Origin: Ilex aquifolium
Lineage: Eukaryota; Streptophyta; Magnoliopsida; Aquifoliales; Aquifoliaceae
DNA length: 64,000 nucleotides
Reading direction: 5' to 3'
Assembly: GCA_951799425.1 (NCBI GenBank)
Contig: OX637399.1
Location: 12,578,501-12,642,500 of the forward strand
This document shows, piece by piece, positions 45,088-57,795 of the stretch (the stretch's first letter is position 1; every line of letters begins with the position of its first letter). Below the pieces are notes generated by a model. That model did no database searches. It was not told where the DNA came from and saw only the letters and a program-made list of their open reading frames with translations. Both the position numbers and the translations under genes were made by a program.

Positions 45088-47706
45088 TGTGACACCCCAA
45101 AATCCGGGGGTCCCGTTGATAACCCATCAACCTGCGGAAACATCCGTGGATATCGCTCAACCCGACACCACATTAAGAATATCTTTAAGCCGGGATTATA
45201 ACCCATAATGAAAATTCGGTTTAACATTCATTTGATTCAATTAAAGTCCCATACACCGTGGTTTGTACCCCATTAGGGTCCACTTTGATCATTTAATGGA
45301 AGGAAATTCAAAGCCCAAAGATTTGGCAACACATTTAAAAATTTCAGATTTTTGGAATGGCTATCGGTAGCTGTTTATCGGCTACCGGTAGCCGAAACAT
45401 TCTGGAGATCAACTACCGGTTGGCTACCGGTAGCCGAAACATTCTGGAAATCAACTACCGGTCGGCTACCGATAGCTATTTCCTACTGGAAATCAACTAC
45501 CGGTCGGCTACCGGTAGCTAAAGGCAGGTTTTGCCCACTTCCTTAGTTTTTCATTTCCAACCCTTTTTAAACTCTTCCAAACTCATACCAAACATGTATA
45601 ATGAAAACTCCCACATTATACATAGTCTATCCAAGTCATATTACATACAACTTCATACATTCATAATTCAAAATATCATGTTTTACAATATTTACATGTC
45701 ATAAACCATTTTAAAACAAAAGGTTTACAAAATCTTGAGGTAAGGCCACACATAGGCCCCCTTCACCCTTGGTGCTCTCCATGGGAGCCATCCCCCGGTG
45801 CAAACCCAATACCTGAAATTGTTCCCGTATAGGGTGAGCCAACGCCCAGTAGAAAACTTCCTACGGAGGCTACTCCCCCCTAGATGCTCATGCTCATGTA
45901 ATATTCACATACAACATGTAATCAATCATTCCACACACACTATGCATTCAATGTTGGAATGCAACAATGCCATGCAATGAAATGAGATGAAAACTCATTC
46001 ATGCAACCCATTCCGAGTCCTCACCCACTCCCTCAACACAATGCAATGCCAATGTGTGATGACCCGTCTATTGACGGAGAAAAACCTTCCAATGATCATT
46101 TGAAAAGAAATCATGTTTTCCCAAAACCGGATCATTGTTGGAAGCTACCCATTGAATTGGTGTTTTTATAACAAAACCCTTGTGTCTTTGTTGGGCAACG
46201 GATCTTCGGAATCACACCGCCGATTCCGTACACCGTGTCACTTTTCTGGAATTGCACCGCCGGCAAGTGACTGAACCAAGTGGTTCCGGGTTTTTCACCC
46301 GAGGGAGTGTCTAGCCCTACTTGCTACACCCGACACAAGTTTTCCCATGCAAGCATGCGACTCAGTCGAAACTTCGTTCCAACATTCCCGAGCCCATCCA
46401 CCAAGCACCAAGAATGGTGATTGATTAATCATGTATAACATGCACACACACCCACTCATGTCTATGGATGCGATATCCCCGTGCAAATGCAATGTGATGT
46501 TCCATTGCACACAGAATAATGCTCAATATGCTCATGACAAACATATAAACATTTCCAATACATCAATGGCAATTATATCAAAAGCACATAACTACCATAT
46601 CTCATTATGTTCAATATATCATTTCATGTATATATCAACAACACTCTTCATCCAACAACCATATCCTAAGCATATGATTTCACAATCACCCAAGCATGTT
46701 ATAACATAGCATCATGCAAGTAACACACACAATTTCACCTAGGCATTTTATCAAACACCTAGTAGTCATTAAAGTCATGTTTTCACATAACACATTCCAA
46801 GCAACCATATAGCTCAAATTTCACCAGGTTATAAGAGGAACCACATGGAACTCCTATGTAATAAAATCAAGCTAGAAGTTAGCCTAGGCCAACTCTATGC
46901 TCCCTTTTCCATTACCATAACTATAGACATATATATAATTCAATACATATGCATATATAACTTTTAACCCTTAGTCTACTAACACCTAAGGTAAGAATAA
47001 TCCCAAGTAGGAATAATCCTACCTCAATAGAGATGTAGGCAACCTCAATGCACCAAAACCAACCCAAAGTCTTTGATTTCCAAAATTTCTCCCTTTGAAT
47101 ATTCGGTGAAACGCCTTGTTCTTGGTACGTAGTCGAAGCCCTCGTCGACGGGATCACTTCTCCCTTCTAGCTCGACGGAATCCGAGCGACGGAAGTCCGG
47201 GAATCGCCGAGGAAGCTTGAAGTTCTCTCTTTTCTCTCTCTCTTTCTCCCACACGTTGAACCCAGCACAATGGCAGAAATTTTCTGCCTGAAATGCAGAT
47301 GTTTGTCCCTTTATATAGTTTTAAATACTTGGCCCACGTTGCGCCACGTGTCCCTCACTTAATCGGGTCCGATTTCGTCCCGAAACGATTTATTTGATCT
47401 CGGTTTAACTTCAAATTAATTTTATTTGAACTTTAACTTAATTTTAAAGAAATTTAATATTTCTCGTTTTTGGGGACCTTTAAAAGGTCAATCGTCACGC
47501 AGTCGTCTCGATTTACGTGCAAAATCCGAATCTCTCGGAATTCGATGAATTTTCTGGTGGTTACTAGATTTCGCGTTGCGAATCCAATGGCGCACTCCGT
47601 TCCCTCCTTCGAGGTCTAAAACATATGTATTTTAAATACGTGCAGTAGTGGCAAATTACCATTTTGCCATTTTTCAGAAAAAGTTCAAATTTTCTCGGGT
47701 TTCACA
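45088..47706 (-). mobile_element. 5' LTR of T1
   Basis: 2619 bp, TGTGACACCCC to GGGTTTCACA on the plus strand. The TATA box is the complement of 47310-47317. It is almost identical to the 3' LTR; most visible differences are C/T or G/A changes, as expected for deaminated methylcytosine. Confidence 0.95.
45361..45520. repeat. CTACCGGTAG array in 5' LTR of T1
   Basis: This is the same 42-bp unit array as at 37690-37845, with one palindrome changed (CTACCGATAG) and a slightly different core in the last unit (TACTGGAAATC against TTTAGGAAATC). Confidence 0.9.
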
Positions 47707-47759
47707 TGGGCATTATCAAGAGTATTTTTAGAAAGTAGCTAGTGTTATAATCAAAGATA
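47707..47759 (+). mobile_element. Rest of Y 3' LTR, truncated
   Basis: After the T1 TSD the LTR of Y resumes (TGGGCATTATCAAGAGTA, then TAGCTAGTGTTATAATCAA). It breaks off at about 47759 compared with the 5' LTR at 20290. The sequence that follows belongs to the antisense PMD region. Confidence 0.7.
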
Positions 47760-48440
47760 GCTGGAGACATCATGTCAAGAGGAAGTAGCATGGCAGTGTG
47801 AGATTGTGACCAAAAACAAGTAACTACACATATGAGTCAACGATTCATGAACAGTGGATTTGTTGAGAGCTTTATTTGTTCATAGATGGTCAGATAAAGA
47901 CGTCTTCATTCATTTTATCCATTTAGGCCATTGTTGGTTCGGATCAACACAAGACTTGAAAGGAATAAGCCCTTGATCCCAAGATTTCCACCGAAGGTGA
48001 ACAAAATGAAGCTTCAAAATTTCCCCTTGGGAAATAAGATAGTGCTAAGATATCCCTAGAAAGATGTCTGATTTGAAGGCAGGACCCAATGCAAAAATTT
48101 AGCCATAATCTAGAGAAGGGATCAAAATGTTGTCCTCAATTGAATCTCTAATGGCGTACCTAAGACTAGTAGGAAACCGAGGAATGAAATGAGCATTTAG
48201 AGGAGGAATATGAGGAGAGGAATGATCCATTTTTTTTAGATGCCATTGGAGAGAATCAAAAGATCAAGAACAAGAGAGAAAGAGATCCTCGAAGGCAAAG
48301 ACAACAATAAGAGGTACGAAAAAATGTTTAAGTGAACAGTGCAGTAGTCAAAACCTTTAAATAGGTGTTCAGAAGCAAAATGGTTACAACTGTTCATTTA
48401 TCTTAGTTATCACTTAGCAAAACCGTGGAATACAATTATG
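47760..48440 (-). pseudogene. Second, partial copy of the antisense PMD ORF and Y 3' region
   Basis: 47760-48370 matches 30110-30725 (for example GTCAAGAGGAAGTAGCATGG and the reverse complement of the ATG region near 48240). It continues into the equivalent of the Y sequence after the Z insertion (AAATGGTTACAACTGTTC), with no Z element. It represents the N-terminal half of the antisense ORF with several stops, and serves as the empty-site paralog for Z. Confidence 0.7.
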
Positions 48441-48777
48441 AAATAAAAGGGCATTTAGTGTAGAAGACAAGATACACTCAAACCTCTGAAGATTGATGAT
48501 CTGAATATTATTAGGAGTAGATTTAGCTTAGTTTTGGGAAGCAGTTAGTGCTATAATAGGTTGTTTGTTCATTCTTTCTGTAATCAAAGTTATTTTGATT
48601 GAATTAATAGGTTAAAATTATTTTATTAGTTCATTGCAATGTGCGTTTGTCCTTTGTTTTTCATCCAAGGAAGTCCTAAAACTAGGCATTTGAACCCCTT
48701 ACAAACAGTCGCTTGAAAACTGTTTGTCGATTGGGATATATCTCTATATCCCAGGAGATTTTGGAGCAACAATATCA
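48441..48777 (+). mobile_element. Truncated LTR of a second Y copy
   Basis: The sequence from AAAAGGGCATTTAGTG to GGAGCAACAATATCA matches 20172-20510 and lacks the first part of the LTR, including most of the TATA box. It closes the tandem partial copy of Y. Confidence 0.7.
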
Positions 48778-50329
48778 TGAATCATGTTATATTAAAATTT
48801 GATCCAAATCTGGAATCTTAAAAAGTGTTTTACATGCATCAATCTGAATGAATGAGAAAAGGCCCTACATCTGAAGACAAAAGATTTGAAAGCCGTAAAA
48901 ATTTGGTGCGGATATCCCTTAACCAAATAGCCCAACACTCTTTTGTTCCTTTTATCTATTTTATCTAAAATTTCCAACATATTTAGTAGTGAAACAAATA
49001 GTGTACGACGTGCAACAATGTTAAAGGTATTCATATACATAGGAAATGGGCAAAGGCAATGGAAAAACTACCTTAACATAAATTTGAACCATTTTGCTAG
49101 ACACACAACCAGTTGATCTGTCTGGACAACAATTGACTGACTGTGAGGATCGGTGGACCTGTCCCTTGCTTCCTTTTTTGCTCTGCAGTGGTGGAGACTT
49201 CATCGTGTTGATTTGGTCGATTGATTGTTGTCCACCCCAAGGTCTTTCAATGTTCTAAATCCTATTTTTATGTCAATTCAACCCCACAACTTTTAGATGA
49301 ATACATAATTGCCGCTTCGAAAATACATTCTGAAACTCAATTTACTTGAAACTCAATTCGCACGAGAATCAAATTATACAATTATCTTTCTAACTTGAAA
49401 TTGAACATCCTAACTTTAACGTAATCATTTTAATATTGCATTTCACAAAATATAATATATGTCAAAATAATATAGGGATCTTGCATAGTAAGCAAACATA
49501 ATTAGATACAAAAACTGCCTCTCTTTCAAGGCTTATTTTTTCTAGAAAAATTACTCTTACTATGGCTAGCATCTTTGAACCCTAGGATATGGAATGTAGG
49601 AAATGTGTGGAGGACTCTAACAGCCACTCTATAGACCAAGAATATAGAAACGTAAAGCACTTGGCTTGTATCACAAATAGGAAATCCATCGACGATATCT
49701 GAATTTTGATTTTGATGTAACCAATATCTATATTTAGATTTTTTTACCAGTGCCCATCTGCAAAGAAAGAGAATAGTAATTTATTACTCATAGTGATTGA
49801 ACCTTGACCAGAAGATCTTGAAATTTTTTGTGCCAATAGTGTAAAAAATTGTTATGTTTATGTTTTTATCCTCGGAGTATGAAGGTTGAAATCTCTAAAT
49901 GATCTACTATTTGACTGAGCATACTCACTTAGGCCACATCCTCTACTCCAAATAACCATCCAACACCAACTGCAATAACAATTCCATTACTCAAACCTAT
50001 GAATTGGAAAAAATCATCACTTTTATTTTGAGTCGCCCAACAAAAGTTTTGTGCTAGTAATTAATATCAATGCATTTTGTAATGACATTGTGTATTGGAA
50101 ATTTCGTGCTATGAAAATTTTTAAATAGAAAGAATACTTGGACGAATATCTTATTATTTTTGGCCTTCACTTAAATCAGCAAGGAAGAATACGGGCCCAT
50201 CAATATGCAAACGGAATCAGGGCATAACCATGTGAGATGTTAAAGTTACTACTGCGAGGTTTTAAATCATCTGAAAAGTGTATTCCGATCGTCCCTAACA
50301 CAATTATACATAATTACACAGTGCATGAT
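48778..50329. other. Unassigned AT-rich sequence
   Basis: I recognise no protein domain, LTR end or RNA gene here. The minus strand has two short open frames (49203-49021 and 49040-48792; the latter includes MLEILDKIDKRNKRVLGYLV). These could be remnants of a host or element gene but match nothing I know. Confidence 0.3.
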
Positions 50330-50985
50330 CTAATGGGGTGAATAGGTCTTTTACACTTGCAGAAATCTATGCCCAATTATACCTAGTAACCACAATTACC
50401 AATGGATTAGTGAAATTGAGTTCAATTAACCCCTTTTAGTGAACAATCCCTTGATGGATGTAAGAATGAAAGATGTCCAAATCAATAATCAAATACAAAT
50501 CAATGTGAATCCACCATCCTTATCCCTCCAACAGCCTTTCTTCCACTAATTAAACAATCACAATGATGATAATACATGAAAGACCAATCAACCATAGGGT
50601 GCATCTGAGGAAAATCATTTGTATGTGTAAAGTAAAGTGATAATCAATCAACCACAACACAAGACATATTTAATGTGGAAACCCTTTTGCAAAAAACCAC
50701 AAGATCGTTCTTGGCCCCCCTATACCCAATCCACTATACTCAAAGTTCGATTACAGTATTCAAAATCTTATACCTCAACCAAGTATTTGGTTAGACACAT
50801 TCCTCCTTGTATCTACCCTTTGGAATGACACTGCAGGTCAACTTGGTGCCCAAGAAAACTCAAATTTGTGAGTGATAGTTTGAGTCATTAAAGGATAGTT
50901 AGAAGGTGGTGGTAAGTGGAATGAGAAAACCAAAAATTCTAGGCCTATTGTGTTGGGAAGCAAATAGTATGTGATGTGCGGTGAA
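50330..50985 (-). mobile_element. Copia-like LTR fragment
   Basis: On the minus strand it has GACCTATTCACCCCATTAG, then GTTGAGGTATAAGATTTTG and a TTTTTGCAAAAGGGTTTCC-like stretch. These blocks recur at 50990-52430 and, in the other orientation, at 22860-23960. Borders are approximate. Confidence 0.4.
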
Positions 50986-50989
50986 TCAT

Positions 50990-52430
50990 CCCTCACAATG
51001 AAACACGTGAGATTAAAACATAACTTAGGGGGGGTGAATAGGTTTTTCCAATTTTAAGGTCGGACGACCACCAATTTTAAACCTAACTCACCATAATTAC
51101 CTCTTCCCAAATTAATTAAGCAATTAAGTGTGAGAACTCCTTTTCTTCATGAACAACCCATTAAGAGTATGAATGGATAAATGAATAAGCAATCAACAAC
51201 TAACCAATCCACAACTCCTTCAATCCCAACCAAAGTTATAACCACCAATATTACTTTTAAGGAATTGAAAGATAAACAATCAAACCATCAAACACACAGT
51301 GCACATGTGTGCATCAAATTGCAAGTGTATAAGAAAATTTAAAGCAAATAAGAACACAAACAATTATTGATGCGAAAACCCAAATGGAAAAAAATGCGGG
51401 GAACCACTCAGGGTTTACCAAAGCCTAATCCACTATCCAACGGTAACTCTACTAGTACTTGGGTCTTATACCTCAACTAATACGATGGTTAGATGCTAAT
51501 TTCCTTCAATAGATCTCTCCACCAAAAATCCCCCATTGATGTTATAGATAACTTCACTTGAACTCACCACCGCATGGATCGTTTAGACCTCGACCAATCT
51601 TTTACACACATTTTTCCAAAGTGGGTTTTAGTGAATCTCTAACTAAGGTCTTCCTCTCCAATATGTGAATTTGGATTAGAGTCTCAAGATGGATTAGCCT
51701 TAGTCTCTTAGGGATCTATGGTTTTTGTTCGAGGAGGGGGAGAAATGACGTGTACCTTCCCTCATGATTATACAAATGGATTGCATGATACTAGGCATTT
51801 TCTCTCTGCGTTGAGGCATCTCAACAAACACTCTATGAATCTATGTTTCACGTATGTAGATCAAGTAGTGAATTAATCCCATAAGGCTTGTAGAATGTGT
51901 TTGAGGATGTTTAGGACTAAGGGTTTTGGAATTTGGGAGGCTTAGGAGGAGTTTGAGAGTGTTTGGAATACAAAGGAGCCTCAAAACTAATTTTAAAACC
52001 ATAAGGTGCCGATTGATCGCAAGGCCCCTCGAGTAGTGTGAGGGTTGCTTGAGCGGTCCCTAAAAATGGTCAATTTTTTACAACAACTCAGCCTCGATGC
52101 TTCCATAGATAATCTTGACCCTTCATTCACTACTCCAGATCATCCTTCAAGCCCCAAATGCATGCATTGGTGTATATAAAATCTAAATTCAACTATGTGC
52201 ACATGCATGGATGAATTTGGATCTAAATGAACATTAAAATGTGCAATGTCATAATTCATGAAAATGGCATATTATAATAAACTCCATTCAATATTCATTA
52301 TTTCATTACATTACTCTAAGGCATATTCTAGAATTTAGAACTCAATTTCATGCATCATAGAGTAATGTTCCCTCACTTAGTTCAATTTCATTCACATGTG
52401 TTTAAATTTGTTCAACTTTGATTAATTCAA
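50990..52430 (-). mobile_element. Copia-like LTR copy
   Basis: The minus strand contains AACCTATTCACCCCCCC, GGGTTTTCGCATC, GCATCTAACCATCGTATTAG and GAGGTATAAGACCCAAGTAC, collinear with 23360-23960. It carries no coding frame. The family assignment rests on these LTR-style motifs, since no pol is attached. Confidence 0.45.
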
Positions 52431-52439
52431 GTGCTTTTA

Positions 52440-52942
52440 TAGCAAGATCAAGCGCAGATGCCTACTGCAAGGAGGAGGAGGATTTTGATTAAGAGTCAAC
52501 ATGCCTTTTCTGTTGATTTAGTAGCTGGATAGAGGCATTATGTCAGAGGAACTCCTGTCTACAAATGTTTTGCATGACCTGTCCATTTCATCTTCTCAAG
52601 AGTTGGGGATGAGTCTATCTTGGTCTGAATTCCTCTTAGCTAGATGTAGGAACTGTACTATGATGTTTAAAAGGCAATTTGGTCTGAGCATTATGCCTGT
52701 ACTGGTGATCAGTTTGGGTTGATGTTGTAGTCTAGATTGCAGAAATAAGGATTAGGCAGACTATTTTGGAGCTGTGTTTAGAGCATGGGGCTGAATCTGC
52801 TTGGATCTTGAAGATAAAAATACATGCTTTAAATCCTTTTGAAGGATTAAAGCCAACTTTTATATTTAGACTTTTTGTTTGATTTGCTTCTTGTAATTCA
52901 TTGATTCATGGAATATAATTTTCTCTTTTTCAAAAAAAAAAA
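52440..52942 (+). mobile_element. Possible 5'-truncated LINE ending in poly(A)
   Basis: A stretch of different base composition ends TTGTAATTCATTGATTCATG ... CTCTTTTTC followed by ten A's (to about 52942), like the 3' tail of a plant LINE. A 60-codon frame (52540-52722) is not recognisable. No clear target duplication was found, so this is tentative. Confidence 0.3.
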
Positions 52943-54240
52943 TTGCACCATGTGTGAAACCAAACTCTGACATAATTAGGGTTCCACACAGTTCAAATTA
53001 TTAATAAGCTCTACATGAAATCCTAATGCATCATCTAATTGAATACATAATCGATTTGTGAGTGTCCTAATCATTTTTTTTTTAGACAACTCCCCCTATC
53101 TTTTGGTTTTAATTACCACGATTGTGAATTCCATACTTTATGAATATGCTTCTAAACATATTTAGCATGAGCTCTATGAGCTTTACAATTGAGCAATGAA
53201 TATTAAGCATAAGTGCTCTTATAATTCAATTGCAATTATGCCTCACCTTTTTAAGATTGGCCACATTGGGCTATTTTCTCACATTTGATTCTTTGACATC
53301 TTTTAAGGGATTGGAGTTTTACTAACTTTTAGCCACATGTTCACCTATCACCAATACTTAGAGTCATGTAAGATCATTAATCACTAAAATTAGCAAGAAT
53401 CCTAAGTAGGAAGGTGAATGGTTGTTGTATATTTGATTATTGAAATTTTCAATTGAAAACACTATCCAATGATGCTAGGGTGAAAGTGGCTTTGGTTCAA
53501 GGATCATGCACTAAGATTTATGACCACTAAGTTCTATGTCCCCTAATATGCCTCATATCAATGCATATTTCTACTTTGATTCAAAGATGGAATCATTATA
53601 AAGAGAACCAAAGTGCGAATTACCTTAATCAATAACAAAAAAAAAAAAAATCTCAAGGTAACCAAGGGTAAGAGATTCTATATCTTATTATGGGCTTGGT
53701 TATTATATATTGAATAAAAAATGAAGATTTAATCAAAAAAGGCTTAATCATGGCTGCTAAGGATAATAAAATTTCAAGAAATAAGGCTAATGCTCAAATC
53801 ACAACAAACATGGCCTAAAATCATATCTCACGGGTACTGATGAACACACTTCCTATTTTAGCAATTCAGAATCAAAGAGCCATTCAAAATATCAGTATTA
53901 ATCAATACAAGCATAATGAAACTATTCAAGGAATAAATTTGAATTAAATTATTCTTATTTAGCAAATGTAAATGTCATACCAAGAAAGAATAACTCTAGA
54001 CTCACAAAGGACATCTTATTATTCTTCACTATATGTATCAAGTTTCAAGGTAGAAATATATTTTTCCAACCTCTAATGCAAGCTTGGTCATACATGTACT
54101 GATATTTTTAAGTTTCAATGGAGATTAAAATCTGTAACATTGAAGTGTAGACTAAAATTCTATATGTAAACCCCCACATTCTTATCTTTATATAGTAACG
54201 TAATAATTTTGAAATGCTAATATATGTAATGATGTATGCA
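52943..54240. other. Unassigned AT-rich sequence
   Basis: There is no recognisable coding frame, LTR or RNA. It includes a run of 13 A's near 53637. The last bases before T2 (ATGCA, 54236-54240) may be its target duplication, but the partner copy is lost. Confidence 0.3.
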
Positions 54241-56172
54241 TGAACTATGTAGATGGTAAGAGTAGAAATAAAAATGTTAGGCGAGGTAATAGGGTATGTA
54301 GTAGAAGTTAGGAAGAAATCCAGAGTTAAAACACATTTTAGATAGAATTTGGGTAGGAAGGATTTTGACACTGTCTTATTATTTGGACCATATATTTTTA
54401 CCTTGATGTCCGTTTGATCTAAAATTTTTACAGTAGACACTAGACTTTTAGGGATACAAAAGTTTATTTCACGAAAATTTTCCAAATCGACATCTAAAGA
54501 GGTCAAAACTTTATTGGAAGTTCAAAAAAAAAAATGGGAGTCTGTTCAAACGTGAAGATCCGTTCGACCGACAGTTCATCCCAGTACTTTTGTGTCTGAC
54601 AGAACTCTGATGAAGTACTGGGAGTAACTAATGTTCAAACGCCATTATGACGTTAGAACGTGAGGTTAAATTCCTGAGTATCAGATTCGCGACGAGTGGA
54701 CTGTTTCTCATACTATAAATACCCAAGGACACCCCCCTTAGCCCCATTTCAACATTTCTAACCCTTGAGAGACTTCGAGAGTAAGAAAGAAAGGGAGAAA
54801 CAAAAAATTAAGAGGGATTATCACATTGGGACGGATCAAACCCTCTAGTTTTTCACACAACACTACAGAATCAAGGTATGGGTTTCTTCCAAATCTTATT
54901 CATTGAGTCTAAGGTTTATATATATGTATGTTTTGATTCTCAATCATATATATATGTTATAAAATCATTGTTTCTTGATGTTCCTGCAAATCATATCATG
55001 TTTTGAACAAAGTTATGGTTTGATAGCCATAAAGATTCTCTTCCTTGTTATCAAAACCCTAGTTTTCAAGAAATATAGATTTTTACCCTTGATATTCCAT
55101 TGTTCTTGATTTAAAAAATCTAGTGTTTGGTTTGAACAATAAAATTATATTTTTGATGATCTCTTGCTTATTTTCTTGAATTGCTCCGTTGGAAAAATAC
55201 CTATGGAATTGGGGTTCTTGGTTTATTTATGATTTGGTGAATTGGTTACTTATTGTATCTCTTGTGTGGATGTTTTTATGAACATGGTTAACCGTTGACG
55301 GGGTATCTTAGAGTGGGTAGATGCGTTTCTTACTCCGAGTTGGTTTGAAGGTTCCCTACCACTCATAGTGGAATTGGTGCCTTGCGAGGGTCAAACCACT
55401 ATTCGCTCATGGGTATCGAGGCTGAGGGCTAGTATACAATTCCTGGGTTGGATTCGTCACTGCCGATGTGTTGGTATACGCCCTTCTTAAAGTTGTGTAT
55501 CCTTGCGAGGATTGGGTGGGTGTGTGTGGGCCAGGATATTCTCAATGTGTGTATTCATGCGAAGTTTTACTACATATCTGAGATACAAATGTTGGTAATG
55601 GTTTATTGTTTGAAAATTGGTGTTACTTCTTTATTGAATTTATTGCGACAGCGTAAACTTGAGATCTAATGAAATGTCACTATTTTATTTCAAAAGTTAT
55701 ATGTGATATTTGTAAAATGAGAACAACCGATTTTATACATTTACAAAACCTTGTTCGAGCTTGGGAGGATTTTCCTATAGAGCTTAGTGCTCACCCCCTA
55801 TAAACAACATTTCTTTTTCAGAGTTTCGGTTAGAGGAAGAGCTCAGATTTGAGGAGCAGGTGCATTGGGAAGCTCAACAAGAGGGGAACGGAGATCCGGA
55901 GAAGGAAGTTTAGAGTTGCTTTCTTTATGTTATAGATTGGGAGGAAAATTTTGAGATAATGTTAAGGCTAGTATTTTCTTTATTTCACTGCAAGATACTA
56001 GTTGATTTTTGGAATGTAAATGCCATAGTTTGGCATATTTATTTTGGATGATGTTTTAGTTATTGTGGATGATGAATGAAAACTCGTTTATTTATGGATT
56101 TTGTTAGTTGGTCTCATGATATGAAGGTTTATGGATAGTAATGCCTTCCAGGGTGGATTTTGGGGTATTACA
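54241..56172 (+). mobile_element. 5' LTR of T2
   Basis: About 1932 bp, ending GGGTATTACA before the PBS. Similarity to 60861-62014 fixes the left border within a few bases (GAACTATGTAGATGG is common to both). It has a TATA box at 54714, a pyrimidine-rich leader with ACCCCCC, and the decayed paired-box module upstream of the TATA. Confidence 0.85.
54545..54720 (+). promoter_or_regulatory. T2 LTR promoter with decayed paired TTCGAA boxes
   Basis: Boxes are at 54545/54563 (TTCAAA/TTCGAC, 18 bp) and 54634/54653 (TTCAAA/TTAGAA, 19 bp). Between the pairs is an inverted repeat, CCAGTACTT and AAGTACTGG, around TCTGACAGAACT. The TATA box TATAAAT is at 54714-54720. The order and spacing equal those upstream of the PF20167 ORF (959-1162). 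Confidence 0.65.
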
Positions 56173-56176
56173 GGTT

Positions 56177-56188
56177 TGGTATCAGAGC
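56177..56188 (+). other. Primer-binding site of T2 (initiator Met tRNA)
   Basis: TGGTATCAGAGC, 4 bp after the LTR end, is the same primer site as in T1. Confidence 0.95.
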
Positions 56189-56362
56189 CTAGGAATTGAG
56201 TCTTACATTAGAGCTGTTGGTTATGGATTACCACTAGAGAAGTAGGACTAGGTTGAAGGAAATTATTGATTTAAATCTTATACAAGCCTTATACTTTGGA
56301 TTAAAGTGATCTTTAGGGTTTTTAGTACATTAAGGAAACTAAATTATAAATTTATGTGCAGA

Positions 56363-57795
56363 ATGGATGGTGAACGAGGACGGGGACGTGGACGTTGGCG
56401 TGGAGGTCAAACAAACCCACCACCACCACCACCTCCAGATGCCATAAATGGCATTTATCAATGCCTAAGGGAGCTAACCACTTTGGTACAATTCCAAAAT
56501 GGAAACAAGAACCATAACGGGGGGATTCCATGATTAGCTCCTACACTGGGCAATGGGGATGAAAATAGAAGGATGATGGTTCTTGGAGAATTTTTTAGGC
56601 AACTCCCACCTACTTTCCAAGGAAGCCCTCACCCTTTGGATGCGAATAAGTGGATTCGAAGGGTGAAGAAAATGTGTGATGGCATAGGAGTTGCAGAGGA
56701 TCTATGGGTCGGCCTAGCTATATATCTGCTGGAAGGGGAGGCAAATCATTGGTGGAACTCGGTGAAAAGAATAAGGAACACTGATGCTTTTACCTGGGAG
56801 GAGTTTGATCAGATCTTCCAAGACAAGTATTTTCCTGAATCGGTCAGGGACAAAATGAGTGCAGATTTTCTGGCTCTAAGACAGGGTAGCATGACGGTGG
56901 CAGAGTATGGGAGAAATTTTGATGAGCTATCTCGCTATACCACGGAGTTCATATCTACTGAGGTCAGGAGGGCTATACGATTTGAGCATGGCTTGAGGCC
57001 TGCCATAACGGAGAAGCTTGTGGCTCACAAGATTCGGGCCTATGGGGATCTAGTTGACAGAGCTACATTGGCGGAGAGAGACACAGAGGACAACCAATGG
57101 TGACATAACTTTGCGAGGGGAGGTTCGATTAGGACTGGTGCTAGCAATAGTGGAGTGCAGAGGGCGGCACCATACCGTCGCCCAGACCAGGTGGCTGGAC
57201 AGAGATTTTAGACAGCTCGAGGAGTTGGAGGCTTATCGGAGAGGGTAAGAGTAGACTCACAAGCCTGCTTTGCGTGTGGAGGTCTAGGGCATATTCGGAA
57301 TCATTGTCCGATCTTTCCACCCCAAAAGAATACCCAGACGACAGGACATGTAAATGAAATAAGCCACCACTATAGAAGCCACTACAGTAAAAACCGGTAG
57401 GAGCTATAGCACTAGGAGGTACCAATAAAGGAATAGTTTTTGCTTTGACCCAACCGAAGGAAGATATTTCCAATGCAGTTGTGGAAGGTATTGTTCTTCT
57501 CTATAATTCTTGGGCCCGAATTTTATTTGATCCGGGTACTACTCATTCCTTCATACGCACTACAAATGCTATTAAATTGGGATTAGAATTTGAGATTCTA
57601 GAACATGTTTTGAGTGTTGACATGCCTACGGGAGAACGGTTGGATACTAGAAGGATGTGCAGAGGTTGTGTGCTTCAAATTGGGGAACAAGAATTAATTG
57701 TAGACTTTGTTGCGTTCGACATGAAGGGTTATGGCATAATATTTGGGATGAACTTGTTGTCCACTTTCCATGCGGTGATGGACTGTTTTTTGTAA
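56363..57795 (+). pseudogene. T2 gag and protease
   Basis: ATG 56363 starts an Arg/Gly-rich N-terminus and a run of prolines. A TGA at 56531 interrupts, then the capsid-like domain follows in the same frame (EGEANHWWNSV, FQDKYFPESV, LRQGSMTVAEYGRNFDELSR). A TGA at about 57101 ends it. The zinc knuckle CFACGGLGHIRNHC (57266-57307) is still in frame. After a frameshift, protease reads ILFDPGTTHSFI, where the usual Ser/Thr after Asp is Pro, so the active site is probably spoiled. Confidence 0.8.

Larger units (their letters stand above)
37413..47706 (-). mobile_element. Complete Tekay-type element T1, TSD TGGGC
   Basis: T1 is 10,294 bp with LTRs 37413-40032 and 45088-47706, an initiator-Met-tRNA PBS, one gag-pol frame and a PPT. 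The TSD TGGGC is perfect (37408-37412 and 47707-47711). I count by eye about 25 differences between the two 2.6-kb LTRs, roughly 99% identity, so it is the youngest complete insertion here. It sits in the 3' LTR of Y. Two in-frame TAG codons and a changed RT catalytic residue make autonomous activity unlikely. Confidence 0.95.

Noticed and set aside
52540..52722. 60-codon ORF in the poly(A)-tailed stretch as a host gene
   Set aside because: Too short, no domain and no intron signals; a LINE tail is the simpler reading.
54108..54506. 132-codon minus-strand ORF at the start of the T2 LTR
   Set aside because: It lies within LTR and flanking DNA, is not maintained in the other T2 LTR, and has no domain.
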